Shown one piece after another: positions 21,285 to 32,279 of a stretch of 51,352 bases of DNA (position 1 is its first letter; each line of letters opens with the position of its first letter). Position numbers and translations under genes: made by a program. Source of the DNA: Actinidia chinensis (taxonomy: Eukaryota > Streptophyta > Magnoliopsida > Ericales > Actinidiaceae); contig CM018897.1 in the NCBI GenBank assembly GCA_009663005.1, positions 19,879,151 to 19,930,502 on the forward strand, in the 5' to 3' direction. The notes beneath the pieces were generated by a model. That model had not been told where the DNA came from, did no database searches, and was given only the letters and a program-made list of their open reading frames with translations.

Positions 21285-23870
21285 CATTGCTAAACAAAAA
21301 TATTTGTTGATCATTTTTTGTTCAGCTTATACCTCACTTAACTCCTTCCCAACCGGACTGAGTACTTCCATTTCATCATCAAGCAAACCATACACTAATT
21401 TAGAAAGTCCATATATGGTGAACTTATTTCTCAAATATAATTATTTTTCCAGTAAGATAAACGGGATGTCTGTATTAATAACTATGTTGATCCATGTTTG
21501 TAACTAGTGCGAGAGAAGCAATGAAAGAGAATCACGAAGAAGGATGGCTGATGTTGTCTCCTTCGTAGTAGAAAGACTTGCTGACCTTCTCATCGAATAA
21601 GTTATTATTATTTTTTTTGCACGGAGTGAGAGATGAAGTGAAGTGGTTGAGAAACAAATTGGAGTACATGTGTTTCTTCAAACATGCAGAAGAAAAATAG
21701 GATGGAGATCGTCGAATACAAAAGATGGTATTGACATCAAACATGTTACTTATGATGTTGAGGATATTATAGACAACTTCATCCTCGAAGTAGAAGAAAG
21801 AAGGGCTCCAAAGAAGATAGCTTGGTTATGCATTTGCAGCAAGCAGGCTAGCTTCATGAAATAATCAACTCTTTATGGTATAGGAACAAAAATCAATCAT
21901 TGAGACCAGGCCGAAAGAAATCCAAAGAAATCATAAATTTCAAATTGGAAGTATTGATGATGCTAGAGAGGAATTAGATCAAAACTCTTTATGGTATAGG
22001 ACATAATCAACTCATAGACAGGGCTCAAAGAAATCCAATCGTAACAAGCAATTCAAAAATTGGAAGTATTGAGTTGATGCTAGAGAGGATTAGCTATTAC
22101 CTACAAAACAAGAGACTAAATCATCTCCGAAAAGATATGAAACATATTGAAGACAAGAGCCTTGTTGTAGCTTCAAAAAGGATGTTGACTTATTGATGTC
22201 TGAACTTGTCGACGAAGAGCCACATCAATGAATGGTATCAATCGTGGGCATGGGCGGCTTGGGTAAAACAACTATAGCATGGAAGTTTTACAACACTAAT
22301 AGTCTTAGAGAATAATTCAAATTCTATGCTTGGGTTTCTGTGTCCAAATATTACAACTTCCAGGATCTTCTACAAGAACAAAAAACTCTTTCAAGAACCC
22401 GACCACAAAAGAGAAATTTGAGATGTTGAAGAATATGAAAGAAGAAAAGAACACAAAAAAAAAAAAAAAAAGAAGAGAATTATTTGGAGTCTTATTTATG
22501 TGATTTCTTGAAAGGACATCGATACTAATTCAAATAGCAGAAAGAACATTGAGGAGAATCATTTCGTGCCGAGTTCATGATCTTATCTGTGATATTGTTA
22601 TCGAAAAGTCGAAGGATCTAAATTTCCTGCATGTCTATGATGGAGCACTCACTCCCAATAGTCGAAGACTAGGCTGTCATTGTGGATTTCACAGGTTTGT
22701 CTCTTTGGATCATTCAAACTTGCGCTTGCGAAGTTTTCTTGTCTCTAACTTAGAAGATGAATTTGTTGAAATAACTTAGTTACAATTTTTATGCATGAAG
22801 TTGAGACTGTTTAGGGTGCCATAGCTTGGGGGTATTCGATTAAATCCCTCTCTGAAAACAGGGAAGACAAAACTACCTGATGTAGGGAAATTGATTCACT
22901 TAAGCTACTTGGGGTTAAATTGCACCAAGATAATAGAGCTTCCACTATTCATAGGTAACCTGTAGGCCCAACAAACCCTAGAACTTGATAGGGATTTTCA
23001 GAATCCAATCCAATTTCATGACCTCATGAGAATCATGAGATATGCAAAGCAAAGCATCTCAAACATTTACTTGGAGCTTTTAAGTGGTGGCCTTTCCGAG
23101 TTGACAATCTAACAAACCTTCAAAACCTCGATTGTGTTGTGGTTAAGGACCAAATGGAATTTGATCCAATGGATTTGATCAATCTTCAAGAGCTCAATGT
23201 ACTTCTTGTGGGAGAGAGCAACAGATTCACACTAGACTCTACTGGTATATTAAAAAGCCTGCAATCCTTTGGGCTAACTAGTCTTGACAATGGCTCCGCT
23301 TGGTTTCCTCCATTGCAACCACTTTCTCATTGTCAACACCTCCTCCAAATGAGGTTGTGCAACAAAGATGAACATCTTTTGAAACCAACAGAGTTGCAAG
23401 AGTTTCAACCAAATCTCAAGTTCCTGTTCTCAGTGAAAAGGGGAATGAGAGAAGATCCTATGGCAATCTTCGAGAAGCTTCCAAAACTAACAATTCTTGA
23501 ATTGTATTACTATCAAGGGAATAAGTTTGCTTGCACCGCTGGAGGATTCCCTCAACTCCAATTCCTACATAATTTTAGGGGTGATGTGGAGGAGTTACAA
23601 GTGGAAGGAGGAGGTATGCGTTTGCTTAAGGATTTGCTGGTTGAAGACCTTGTTAGGTTCCCAGAGAGACTAAGGTCCATCCCAGCCCTCCCTAGGGATA
23701 ATTACTTTTAGTGGCCTTACTAAAGTAATTCTTGTTGCATGTGCATGTAAAGGAGTAACGGCAGTATCAAATGGAATGAAGCTTTGATTGGGTTCAGTTG
23801 AAAAGCGAATGAAGCTTATGTGTGGTTCGGTAGTGAAAGACATTGTGTGGATTTTTTTTCCTTTTTCTAC
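21285..23870 (+). repeat. Tandem duplication unit 2 (NLR copy 2)
   Basis: This is the second member of the tandem pair described for 17515-20540. It is shorter mainly because about 0.6 kb of NB-ARC sequence is missing around 22530. Confidence 0.7.
21544..23711 (+). pseudogene. CC-NB-ARC-LRR resistance gene, broken copy 2 with NB-ARC deletion
   Basis: It starts at ATG 21544 ([18 protein letters not shown], then a stop). The CC continues in another frame at 21643-21864 with [15 protein letters not shown] stretch of about 200 bases after it (21850-22080) contains partly repeated CTCTTTATGGTATAGGA segments. The P-loop at 22241-22282 is intact: VGMGGLGKTTIAW. Then a run of 18 A (about 22454-22471) is followed by [11 protein letters not shown] and an abrupt jump (about 22530) to the region just before the MHD motif, here VHD at 22573-22581. 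Kinase-2, RNBS-B and GLPL are missing relative to copy 1 (about 18603-19220). The LRR part is open from 23139 to 23711 and closely resembles that of copy 1. It could not make a working nucleotide switch. Confidence 0.9.
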
Positions 23871-24114
23871 AATTGCATTGTTCAATTCATAGAAATACGT
23901 TACTTTTCATAAAAAATAAATTGTATGTTTTTTTCTTTTGTTTATTATTATTTTCTCTCTTTTTTTTTAACAATATATAGTAGGAAAGAAATATGAAAGG
24001 AGAAAAGGAGTATACCTCACAACAGTGAGTTTCATTCAAACTTAGCTTCAAGCTCAATAAGAGAGTGCCTTGTATACCATGAAAGCTTACACCTGTAAAA
24101 TAATGAAAGGCATT
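23871..24114. other. AT-rich spacer, nothing recognised
   Basis: Short T-rich and A-rich stretch between NLR copy 2 and the gypsy 3' LTR. No gene or repeat was recognised. Confidence 0.5.
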
Positions 24115-24795
24115 TGTTGTGTAAAAAACTGGGGAGAGCAACCAACAGTCAGTATTGTCGGTATCCTCGGTACGGGGCCTGGATTCTTGAGGGCGGACCT
24201 TGCACAGACGAACAGAAGTAGTAAAGGGCCGGGGCGAGGCCTCTCAAAACCCCTCCGGCGTTGGAGCTCAGACCAAGGTTGATGACAGAAGTAAAAGAGG
24301 CTCAGAGGAGAGTTGTTAGAGTTATCATGAGCATACTTTGTTTAATGGGGGAGCGGCTTTATGAAGGAAGTAATGGGCCGTGCCCATGGATCACGGCGAG
24401 ATTCCTCGGAAGGATTATTGGAAAGATTATCTCGGAGAATATAGGGACATAATTGGGAAGATGCATTTTGGAGATTTATGCCCGTAATTGTCGGTGCGTG
24501 GAGGAGAAAAATCTCGCGATGGGCGTTTATAAATGGGGATCTGTGGCGATTGATTCAAGCCACGTATTTTACCTCGCCCAGGGCGAGGAGGGAGACAGAC
24601 TTTGGCTCTGGGCGAGCTCAATGGAGATAGCTTGGCGAGGTTCTTGCTGGAACGTTAGTTTAGTAGACTCGTTTTTACCTCGGTCAAGAGGGGTCGGAGA
24701 TAAGCATGTTTGGGGAGATCATGGGCGACCGTTCTGTGTTGGTGCTAGGGCGGGACGTACCTGCCTTAGTCGGTGGAGAATTTATTCCCACATCA
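24115..24795 (-). repeat. 3' LTR of the gypsy element
   Basis: On the plus strand it starts TGTTGTGTAAAAAACTGG and ends TATTCCCACATCA. It aligns along its whole length with 33665-34364. Shared blocks include GCCCATGGATCACGGCGAGA, GAGCTCAATGGAGATAGCTT and TTCTGTGTTGGTGCT. The copies differ by many small indels. Confidence 0.85.
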
Positions 24796-25127
24796 GTAGC
24801 CCCTACTCGGAACTGCCGCGGAGGATTGAGGGATTACGCAGTAGTAAGCAAATCATGGTGTCATCCCCAAACAACGAACGTGCATCTACAAATGAAACAC
24901 GTGGGCGCTAGAGCATTGAATGTTGAAGCGGCGGCACCAAATGGCTAGGAGCAGCTTTAATGATTATGATTCGGCGGGGAGGAAACACGGAGTGTGGTTA
25001 ATACCACAGGCATGAGGCGGCGCATTAATGAGACTTTTGGCGGGAGACGCAATTATTATTACCTGGGAGATGAAACGGCGCATGACAGTAATCATGCAGT
25101 GAAGGATCGGGACTCCTCAGTGTTTCC

Positions 25128-25136
25128 TATATATAT
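25128..25136 (+). promoter_or_regulatory. TATA-like box for antisense gene
   Basis: The motif TATATATAT followed by GGGGTCCC lies about 285 bases before the ATG at 25414 on the plus strand, opposite to pol. It sits in otherwise GC-richer DNA just inside the 3' LTR. A pyrimidine-rich stretch with CTCTCTAGACC follows, plausible as a transcription start region. The role is inferred. Confidence 0.5.
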
Positions 25137-25413
25137 GGGGTCCCCCCTCTCTAGACCTTTCTGCTATTTTGTCAGCTATTGCTCTCGCATTTATTTCCTC
25201 CTCGCCCTACTCGTGATCGACCGAGTCTTCTACTTTCAGTCAAGTACTCTTATCCGACTTACAGTTATCCATTCTCGTAGTTTCTGTCCTGTGAACTCCG
25301 GACGTGACTAGATCGGGCGACCCTAGAGTCTTACCCTTCGTGGGTATCCGACCATCTAGGAAGAAAGACTCCCCTATATGACTGACGAGGTTAAACCAAT
25401 CGCATAGTCGCCC

Positions 25414-27710
25414 ATGGAGGGTTCACCTGAGAAGGCCTTTGGTAACCATTTCACCCCTCGTAGAGGAAAAAAACCAATTCATGACCTTATAGGACTGGAC
25501 GATCTTAGGGATACCTTTTCTTTCTTCGGGGTGAAAGATAGGCTTCCCGACGAAGGGGAGACCATTACTTCTACCGCCAGGCGAGGTGGTAAGCTTTTCC
25601 GAGGCTGGTTCCCCGCTTGGGCCTTTGTTTGCCCCCTTCATAACCCATTAGGTAATTCTTCAATTATATAACATCTGCCCGGCCATGCTCGTTCCCAAAC
25701 GCATGGAGAAGCATCCAGCTCCATGCGGTTGCTATGTGGCGGTGTACAAATACAGTCTCCCTTTCCGAGTTTAGGAACTTGTGTCGTTTAAATAGTAATC
25801 CTAAACCGGGACCAAGGTGGCCTAATACTTCAGGCGAGGAACAAGGAAGGTTCGCTCGGAGGATACCCCAGAAGTAACGTCAAGGGGTGGCAAGAGCACG
25901 TTTTTGTCGTGTATCCGGCGATGAAGGGATGATTCCAGCAGAGGAAAGTCTCAAGAGGGCACCCTTAGGAGTTCCGAGGGACGTGGGGAATTCCAGGTCG
26001 GTCGTCTTCTATATTTACCATATTTTCGTTAATTTTCGATGACTCGGGGGGCTAATGTTTGTTATTTTGCAAGATAGACTTGCAATAATTCACCTCGACT
26101 TTACGAAGACGAACCGAAGTTTCAAGAGATTTTTCGAGGTCGGTTTTGAAAAAGTCGGACGTTCTCAGTACCCGTGCTGTTGGAATCAAGTCGTTTGGCG
26201 GATTTGGCTTCCCGGTTCGTAGGGAGTCGAGGACGGCGGGGCGGGGGTGGGACAATCTTCCGAGGCGGAGAAGCTCCGAGTTCTCGAGCGACGTGGGTGA
26301 AGTTACAAAATCCCCATGATCAAGGCTCGGCGAGAAAGCCCTGCCCAAGACGATTCAATTGAGTGTCTAGGTTCCATCACCCCTGGACAAAAAACCTGAG
26401 GAGCGTTTGTTACCATCACATCCTGGATCTGCCCTTTTGAGGGGTTGGTCAGGGGAAAAGGTTCTGGATCCTATACTAGGATTTCTTCGACTGATCCGAG
26501 CTCGAATTCCTCGTCGGAATCTTGTTGGATTGAGCCTATCCGTCGAGCTTGAATCGGATGGTATTATTCCTTTCTTTTTTCTAGGCGAGGATTCTTTTCT
26601 TATCTGAATCGGTATGTTGTTGGCAGCATGTCGAAGAGAGTGAGGCTTTAAGACGATTGGCGAGAAGCTTCGGGAAGGCGGGTGGGTCGTGAGGTCGGGG
26701 GACTCCCGTTCAGCAAAGGGAGTGGGTAATTGGCGAGAAACGTCTTCTCGGACGAGAGCATCACCAGCTCCCTCAACAAAAAAGGGGGGGGGGAAGAAGG
26801 CTGATGACGGACGAAGGCGAAAAAAAGAGTCGACATCGGCCCTTAGGCCAGAAGAAGGCGGACGTAGGCGAGCAAAGCTCCGACCACTCAGCCACGATCT
26901 CCTCACCCCGGGAGGTTCTTCGGTAAATTCGGCCACTGTCCTGGGCCCCCCACGGACCTCTATGTTGGGCAGCCAGTGGTGGCCGAGAAGTTGCTGCGGG
27001 GGGATGATTCCCCCAGCCGATAAGGAAGGGGGAAGCTCACCTTGGACAAACGGCGCTGAAGGCTTCTTCTATGTGAGCGGTCAGGTACTTTTCGGGGGGC
27101 TTTTCAATTGTTCTATCGATTTAATTGACTCTGGATTGCTAACAAGTGTTTCCTGTTCTTTAGCAGGCGTGGTGCTCGAGTTCGTCCTTTGGCTGTCCAG
27201 AGTAGGGAAGCCGCGGGAGGGAGGGGAGCAGGCAGCTATTCAAGTGGGCGAGCCGTCCATGAGGAAACTGAATGCTCGCTATAGAAGGTTGCTGCCGATC
27301 TGGAACAAAACAAAGGCGAATCCGTTGCTCGTGAGCAGCAGGCCAATGAGAGATTGCAAGGCGAAGTGTGATCGAGATTTCACTATCCGACAAGGTTCGA
27401 GAGGTCGGGAGTGTTGGTGAACGAGCTGAGGGAAGGCTCTGATGAATAAATCCAAGGAATTTGCCGGTGAGGAGTTCAAATCCTCGTCGGAGTTCATGGG
27501 TGGCAGTGAAGATTCCGACTGCAATAACTTTGGCGATGGGCTTTAAACTTCTGCAAGTTGCAACTTCGCCGAACATCATTCCGACATGGCCCTCGATCTT
27601 AAAGGCACCGTTGGTTGATCACGATCTGGCTGGCGCGCAAAGGATGAGGCGATGAAGGAGAATGGACAAGGAGAAAACGGGGCGAGAACGAGGGGGGAAT
27701 GAGAAATTAA
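25414..27710 (+). pseudogene. Antisense ORF of gypsy element (putative gypsy-type transposon protein)
   Basis: A plus-strand gene lies opposite to pol. ATG 25414 opens 85 codons (MEGSPEKAFGNHF, DLIGLDDLRDTFSFFGVKD). Near 25680-25775 the text PCGCYVAVYKYSLPFR resembles the GYVAVYxxxxxxGLRFPL core of the plant Transposase_28 (putative gypsy type transposon) domain. A basic stretch (KKADDGRRRKKE) lies at about 26790-26840. Near 27290-27440 a coiled-coil-like AADLEQNKGESVAREQQANE in one frame continues to VRELGVLVNELREGS. At 27540-27600 a CKLQLRR motif fits the conserved C-terminal GFxxCxxQLRRxHP of this family. At least one intron is plausible. Several stops remain, so the copy is probably dead. 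Antisense ORFs of this kind are known in Tat-lineage elements. Function is unknown. Confidence 0.55.
27085..27163 (+). other. Candidate intron in antisense gene
   Basis: A donor-like GTCAG|GTACTT at 27085 is followed by branch-like TTGCTAAC at 27136-27143 and TTTCCTGTTCTTTAG ending at 27163 (or CAG at 27166). All signals are on the plus strand only. The length of about 79-82 bases is typical for plant introns. Exon phase could not be confirmed because the ORF is damaged. Confidence 0.45.
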
Positions 27711-28084
27711 TGCCCCCGAGGTGTAAATTTTTTTTTTTTTTTTTTGAGTAATTTTCGTCCAGTTGAAATGAAAAAAGCTTTGTTCCCCCGGGTTTTTTTG
27801 TTGATATTTGTGTTAAAATGGTTGATATGAGTAGTGGCGAAATCCAAATAACTGAAATAATATCCGACGGACTTCAATAATGGCGATTTCAAAAATTCTT
27901 GAATTGGCGATCTCATTCGTTCGAAATTGGCGTTCTATTGTTTTTAATGGCGTTCTCAATATTGGCGACAAAAATCAATAGAGGTGATGGCAATCTTTTG
28001 TATAAACGACGATATAAATCATAGGCGGAATCGTAACATTTCCAACTCAAAAATTATTAGGGCGTGGAATGGATTGTATCATGA
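27711..28084. other. Spacer between antisense gene and pol end
   Basis: It begins with a poly-T run of 21 (about 27728-27748). Repeats of TGGCGA/TGGCGTT occur at 27830-27980. No ORF of interest. It separates the convergent ends of the antisense gene and the sense pol. Confidence 0.4.
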
Positions 28085-29160
28085 CTCCATTTATTGATAG
28101 TATTTTTCAAATGCCTCGGCTTCGAGGGATTTGTAAAAGTGCTTCCCGTTTGAGTCTTCTAACTTAAAGTCCATGGTCAGGAGACTGACCTTGACAACTT
28201 TGTAAGGACCTTCCCACGTTGGGCCGAGCGTCCCCGCGTTTGGTTCCTTAGTTGAAGGGTTACCTTCCGCAAAAAGACCAGGTCGCCAAAGGATCGGGGT
28301 TTGACCCTTTGATTATAGTAAAAATTGGCAAAATTAGCACTGTAAGCATCGGACGTAGCCGACCTTCTCTTTTTTTCCTCGGAGGAGGTCCAGGTGAGCT
28401 GAGCTCGGCCTCATTGCTTCTTTGTTTCGAAAAAAAAAATTTTTCAAAGCCCTGAGCTTGGAATCCCTATTTCACTGGTTATGACCGATTCGAGTACCGA
28501 AGACCATGGAGTATGGAGTTTCGCCCATAGGAATCCGGGCTAGTAGTATAATAAGCCCAAGTATGCTGGCAAGGTTCTTCCGCCCACTAGCTTTTTGACC
28601 TTTCTAACCTCGCCTTCAAATCTTGAGGGTGGTACGTTGGTTACTTCAACTTGCCCATTAGCCTGAGGATGACCAGGCCGAGGAGAAATGATGGGAGATA
28701 GCGAGATACGAGCAGAAGAACCTAACCTGTCGTATCAAAACTGCTTTACGTGGTCTGAGATGATAACTTTGGGTATTCCGAATCTACAAAAAGGTGCTTC
28801 CATACGGAATCCTGGGTATTTGTCAGTAATTTGGCGGAGGCTTGAGCTATATACAGTTAGTAAACTCGTTTTTTTTCTATGGAGACGATCAAAATTTTCT
28901 TTGCAACGGAGATTGTGGTAGGGGACCCAGTATGTCTATTCCCCACTGGGCGGAATGGACAAGGCTTTGACATCGGGTACCATCTCAGTGTAAGAGAAGA
29001 CGGCGACGGGGGCAAAAACTGGCCACACTTGGCGCATATCTTTATAATGCGGCCGCATCTCTTCTAGTCGGACAAAAATATCCTTGCGAATAGTTTCTTT
29101 GCCAATGACCTTGCTCCAGAGTGATTCCCGCATATGCCTTTCATGTATTTCTCGTTAGAA
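28085..29160 (-). pseudogene. gypsy integrase, degenerate
   Basis: On the minus strand QWGIDILGP (28922-28948) is the first part of the DDE core with its aspartate. NGQVEVTN (28637-28660) is the conserved motif just before the catalytic glutamate region. ExVRKVKKLVGG-like text follows near 28600, then a C-terminal part ending near 28085. The zinc-binding HHCC region upstream (29020-29160) is frameshifted. Its role was insertion of element cDNA. It is inactive as read. Confidence 0.75.
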
Positions 29161-29599
29161 CGTATTCGCCTCTTCTAGTCGAGACATTTCAAGAGGTATT
29201 GGTCTGAAAGTGAAAAATACCTTTGACAGCTTGCACTTGAAAAGGCAAAACCTTGCGGATCTTGTATTGGAGAAGGCGAGGCTTGGATCTGATATTTTGG
29301 TAGGATCCCTCTCTGGAGTATGCAATTTAATCTCGTCATCCACATCGGATTTTCTTCCGTTTTAGAGGATTTGATTGGTGCCCTCAATGCTTGGGTTAGC
29401 TAGAATTCCAAAGGTATGCACCTGTTAGAAATAAACTCAAAAAGTTGATGCCAGATTAGCCAAGGGCGTTGCCTTTTTATTATCCTTCGGGGAATCTGGT
29501 GGATATTTTAAAATCCTTGATCTTGCGGATGCAGCCTTTACCTCGTCCAAATAAAGCCATCATCTTGTGTCCCTTAGCGAGGTAGTCCCCTGGACTAGT

Positions 29600-30500
29600 T
29601 TACCACCAGTTATGAGTCACTGAGATTTCCAAAGATTGTGCTCCCGAACTCCGGCTATCTTAGTCCGGCGAGGAGGGCTTCGTACTCAGCTTCATTGTTA
29701 GTTGGCTTAAATCCCATTCTTATGGCGTACTCCATGTGTTCGCCTGATGGAGCTCGTATGACGAGCCCTATGCCACAGCTGGCTGGTTAGAAGAGCCATC
29801 GTACGAATAACATCCAGTTGGGCGAGGTCTTTTTTGAGGTTGTTCTTTCGGAACACCCCTTCTTCGGGGGTGAGTGTCTTCATGGGTGATTTGACAATGA
29901 AATCAGGGGGCCAAGGGCGGGCTTTTATCGTCGTCCTTGGCGCTGTAACAATGTGGAAACTCACTCAGCTTGATGGACCATTTAAAGAGTCGACTGATGT
30001 GTCTGGTCGCTGAGAATATGTTTAGTGGCTGATCAGTCAGTTACTATGATGGGATGGCTTGAAAGTAATTGACGAAGTTTTCTAGCGGGCAATCATTAGG
30101 GCGCGTAGGCGAGTTTTCGATCTTCGGATACTGCCTCTACCCAATTAAGACTGTGCTAACGTAATATATGGCTTGGACCTCATCTTCTTATCGGATGGAG
30201 CACAGGCACTCAACGCGGTGGGCGAGAGATGGATAAATATATGTAAAGGTCTTCGACGGGGATGGGGATGTGAGTAAAGGTGGAAGACCGAGATACTATT
30301 TTAGCTGTGGAGGCATTCTTAGATTCCGCGTCCATTGAAAGGCCTGGCTTTTCTTAAGATTCTGAAGAAGGGAGGCACTTTGTCCACAGACTTGGAGACA
30401 AAAATTCTGTTTGAGGGCGCTACTCGCCCAAGTCAGCGAGCTGCGGTACTCTGAGATTATTTTGGGCGAGCTCATGGGTTAGGGCTTGGATCTGATCGGG
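29600..30500 (-). pseudogene. gypsy RNase H region, degenerate
   Basis: The minus strand encodes GLVIRAPSGE (about 29745-29775) and then GFKPTNNEAEYEALL (29670-29716), a hallmark of RNase H in Tat/gypsy elements, with the conserved NNEAEYEAL helix. Upstream parts (to 30500) carry connection-domain remnants with stops. Downstream (29160-29600) is poorly conserved. Confidence 0.75.
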
Positions 30501-30599
30501 TTACCTAATTCACGCTTGGTGACAAGACATCTAAAAATTCCCGGACGATACTCCAAAGATTGCATTTGGAGCGATTCAACATCATCCGAGGGCGACGCA

Positions 30600-31020
30600 G
30601 GACGGCAAATGCTTCTTCAAGATGGGCGATTTGTGTGGATGGGTCGGATGATCGGAGACTTTGACCAGCATATCATCTATGTATAATTCCCTGGTCTTCA
30701 TAATTTGTTGTCCTTGAACATCTTATTGACAACCTTTGATTACGTCGGCACAGGCATTCTTAAATCTAATGGACATGACTTTGTAACAATTATAGCACCC
30801 GCTCTGTGAATAAAAGAAGGTTTTATCAATGTCAGGAGGGTACATTTTGATCTGGTGATATCCGAAAGGCATCCATAAACTCAAGAGCTCGGCTTGGATG
30901 GTGGGACGTCGACTATTAAGGTCGGATTTGGGCAAGGGAAGGGAAAACTGTCTTGGGGCCAAGCCTTGTTGAGGTCGATGAAATCGACGCATACTCCACT
31001 ATCTTCCTTTTTTTGGGAGG
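30600..31020 (-). pseudogene. gypsy reverse transcriptase, degenerate
   Basis: The open segment 30992-30723 has a frame-disturbed DLNKACP-like start (RRFHRPQQGLAPRQF), then FGYHQIKMYPPDIDKTFFY and a YKVMSIRFKNA segment matching YKVMPFGLKNA. The catalytic box YIDDM is present at 30669-30683 with both aspartates, in another frame. It copies element RNA into DNA. Frameshifts between the blocks prevent a continuous product. Confidence 0.85.
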
Positions 31021-31479
31021 ACTACGACATTGGCGAGCCAACCGGATAGTGGGCTTCTCGGACGACGTTAGCTTGATGAGCTTATTCACCTAGTCTTCAA
31101 TGACTTTTAGGGCATTCAGCGAGCGAACTTCCTTGCTTTTGGCGAACTGGAGAATGTTTCGGGCGGTGATGAACAGTTTTGTCATGGCGCATTTCAGGCA
31201 ATGCCAGGAACGTCTCTCTATGACAAGCGAATACATCGGAGTTTCTTCAAGAAGTTTATTAAAGGCCAAACGAAGCGCTTGGTAAGTCTGTGCCGATCAT
31301 AATATGGCGATAGGATATTCGGGATGATGGAGATGGGGACGATTTCTTCAAGAGGATTGGTGTTATGGGTTTCTCTGAAGTCTGCCCGGGGTGAAGTTGT
31401 TCCCAATTCATCTCGGGTACTTGTATCATCGCCATGTTCTGTAATTGCTATTGGGTGGGCGGAAGAAGAGGTTTGACCC

Positions 31480-32260
31480 TCATAGTGACATTAAAGCATT
31501 GCCTGGCCACTTTCTGATCGCCCTTAATTTCGCCTATCCCCCTGTTTTGGGGTGGGAAACTTTAGCTTCAGGTGATAGGTTGAGGTGTCGACTTGATTCC
31601 TCCTAAAAGTTGGTCGCCCCAAGATGGCGTTATAGGGCAGAGGGCATCTACCCACAATAAAATCCTGCCAACGGTGGTCTGGTGGGTCAGTTCCCAGAGT
31701 TATCGGTTAAGTTGATACATTTCCCAAGGGGGGGCGTCGGATTCCCTCCAAATCCGATCAGGGGGGGTATGGAAGGTTTTGCACTGGTCCAGCCCAATTT
31801 TCATTTTCTAGAACACTGAGATGAACAAGCTGTCCACCGAGCTCCTGTGTTGATTAAAAATCCTCTGGACGTTTTGAAATTGGCGATGACGGCAGAGAAA
31901 CCAAGGCATCGTTCGTGGGGTAGGTGTAAGCATCAAATCATCATTATGAAGGTGATGGGTTGTTTGGTCAGAAACAAATGATGAAAGGTTGTAGATTTCT
32001 CCTCGGGCCGGCCTATGGGCACTTCTAGCATGCCTTTTCCTGGATGAAGTCGATACACCGCCCAATCCGAACATCCAGGATTGTTGTATATCGCCCCGTA
32101 GTCGTTGGTCTTTATTGCCGTAATACCTGCTTTCGGGGAGTTGGGCGGTGGGCGAGTAGCGACATATTTCCAGGTAACCCCTTTTTATGAGGTCGGCAAT
32201 TGTTATTTCAGTTGAAAACAGTCTCAGTATTGTGTCCGTGGGTCCCGGGGAATTCACAAT
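31480..32260 (-). pseudogene. gypsy protease region, degenerate
   Basis: The minus-strand open segment 32257-31808 ends with NQHRSSVDSLFISVF. The family has DTGSSVDILF here, so the active-site Asp-Thr-Gly is disturbed by a local shift. Just upstream (about 32215-32280) YCEFPGTHGHNTE resembles the cysteine/histidine motif that ends gag in this lineage. Confidence 0.6.
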
Positions 32261-32279
32261 ATTTGTTCCTGTTCCTCCT

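Noticed and set aside
26367..26936. 189-codon open frame on the minus strand
   Set aside because: It is Ser/Arg/Pro-rich, lies antisense to the recognised plus-strand gene in GC-rich DNA, and shows no domain. It is best explained as a shadow frame.
26689..27420. 243-codon plus-strand frame as an independent gene
   Set aside because: It overlaps the middle of the antisense gene, runs through the candidate intron, and its composition changes abruptly. I treat it as part of that damaged gene.
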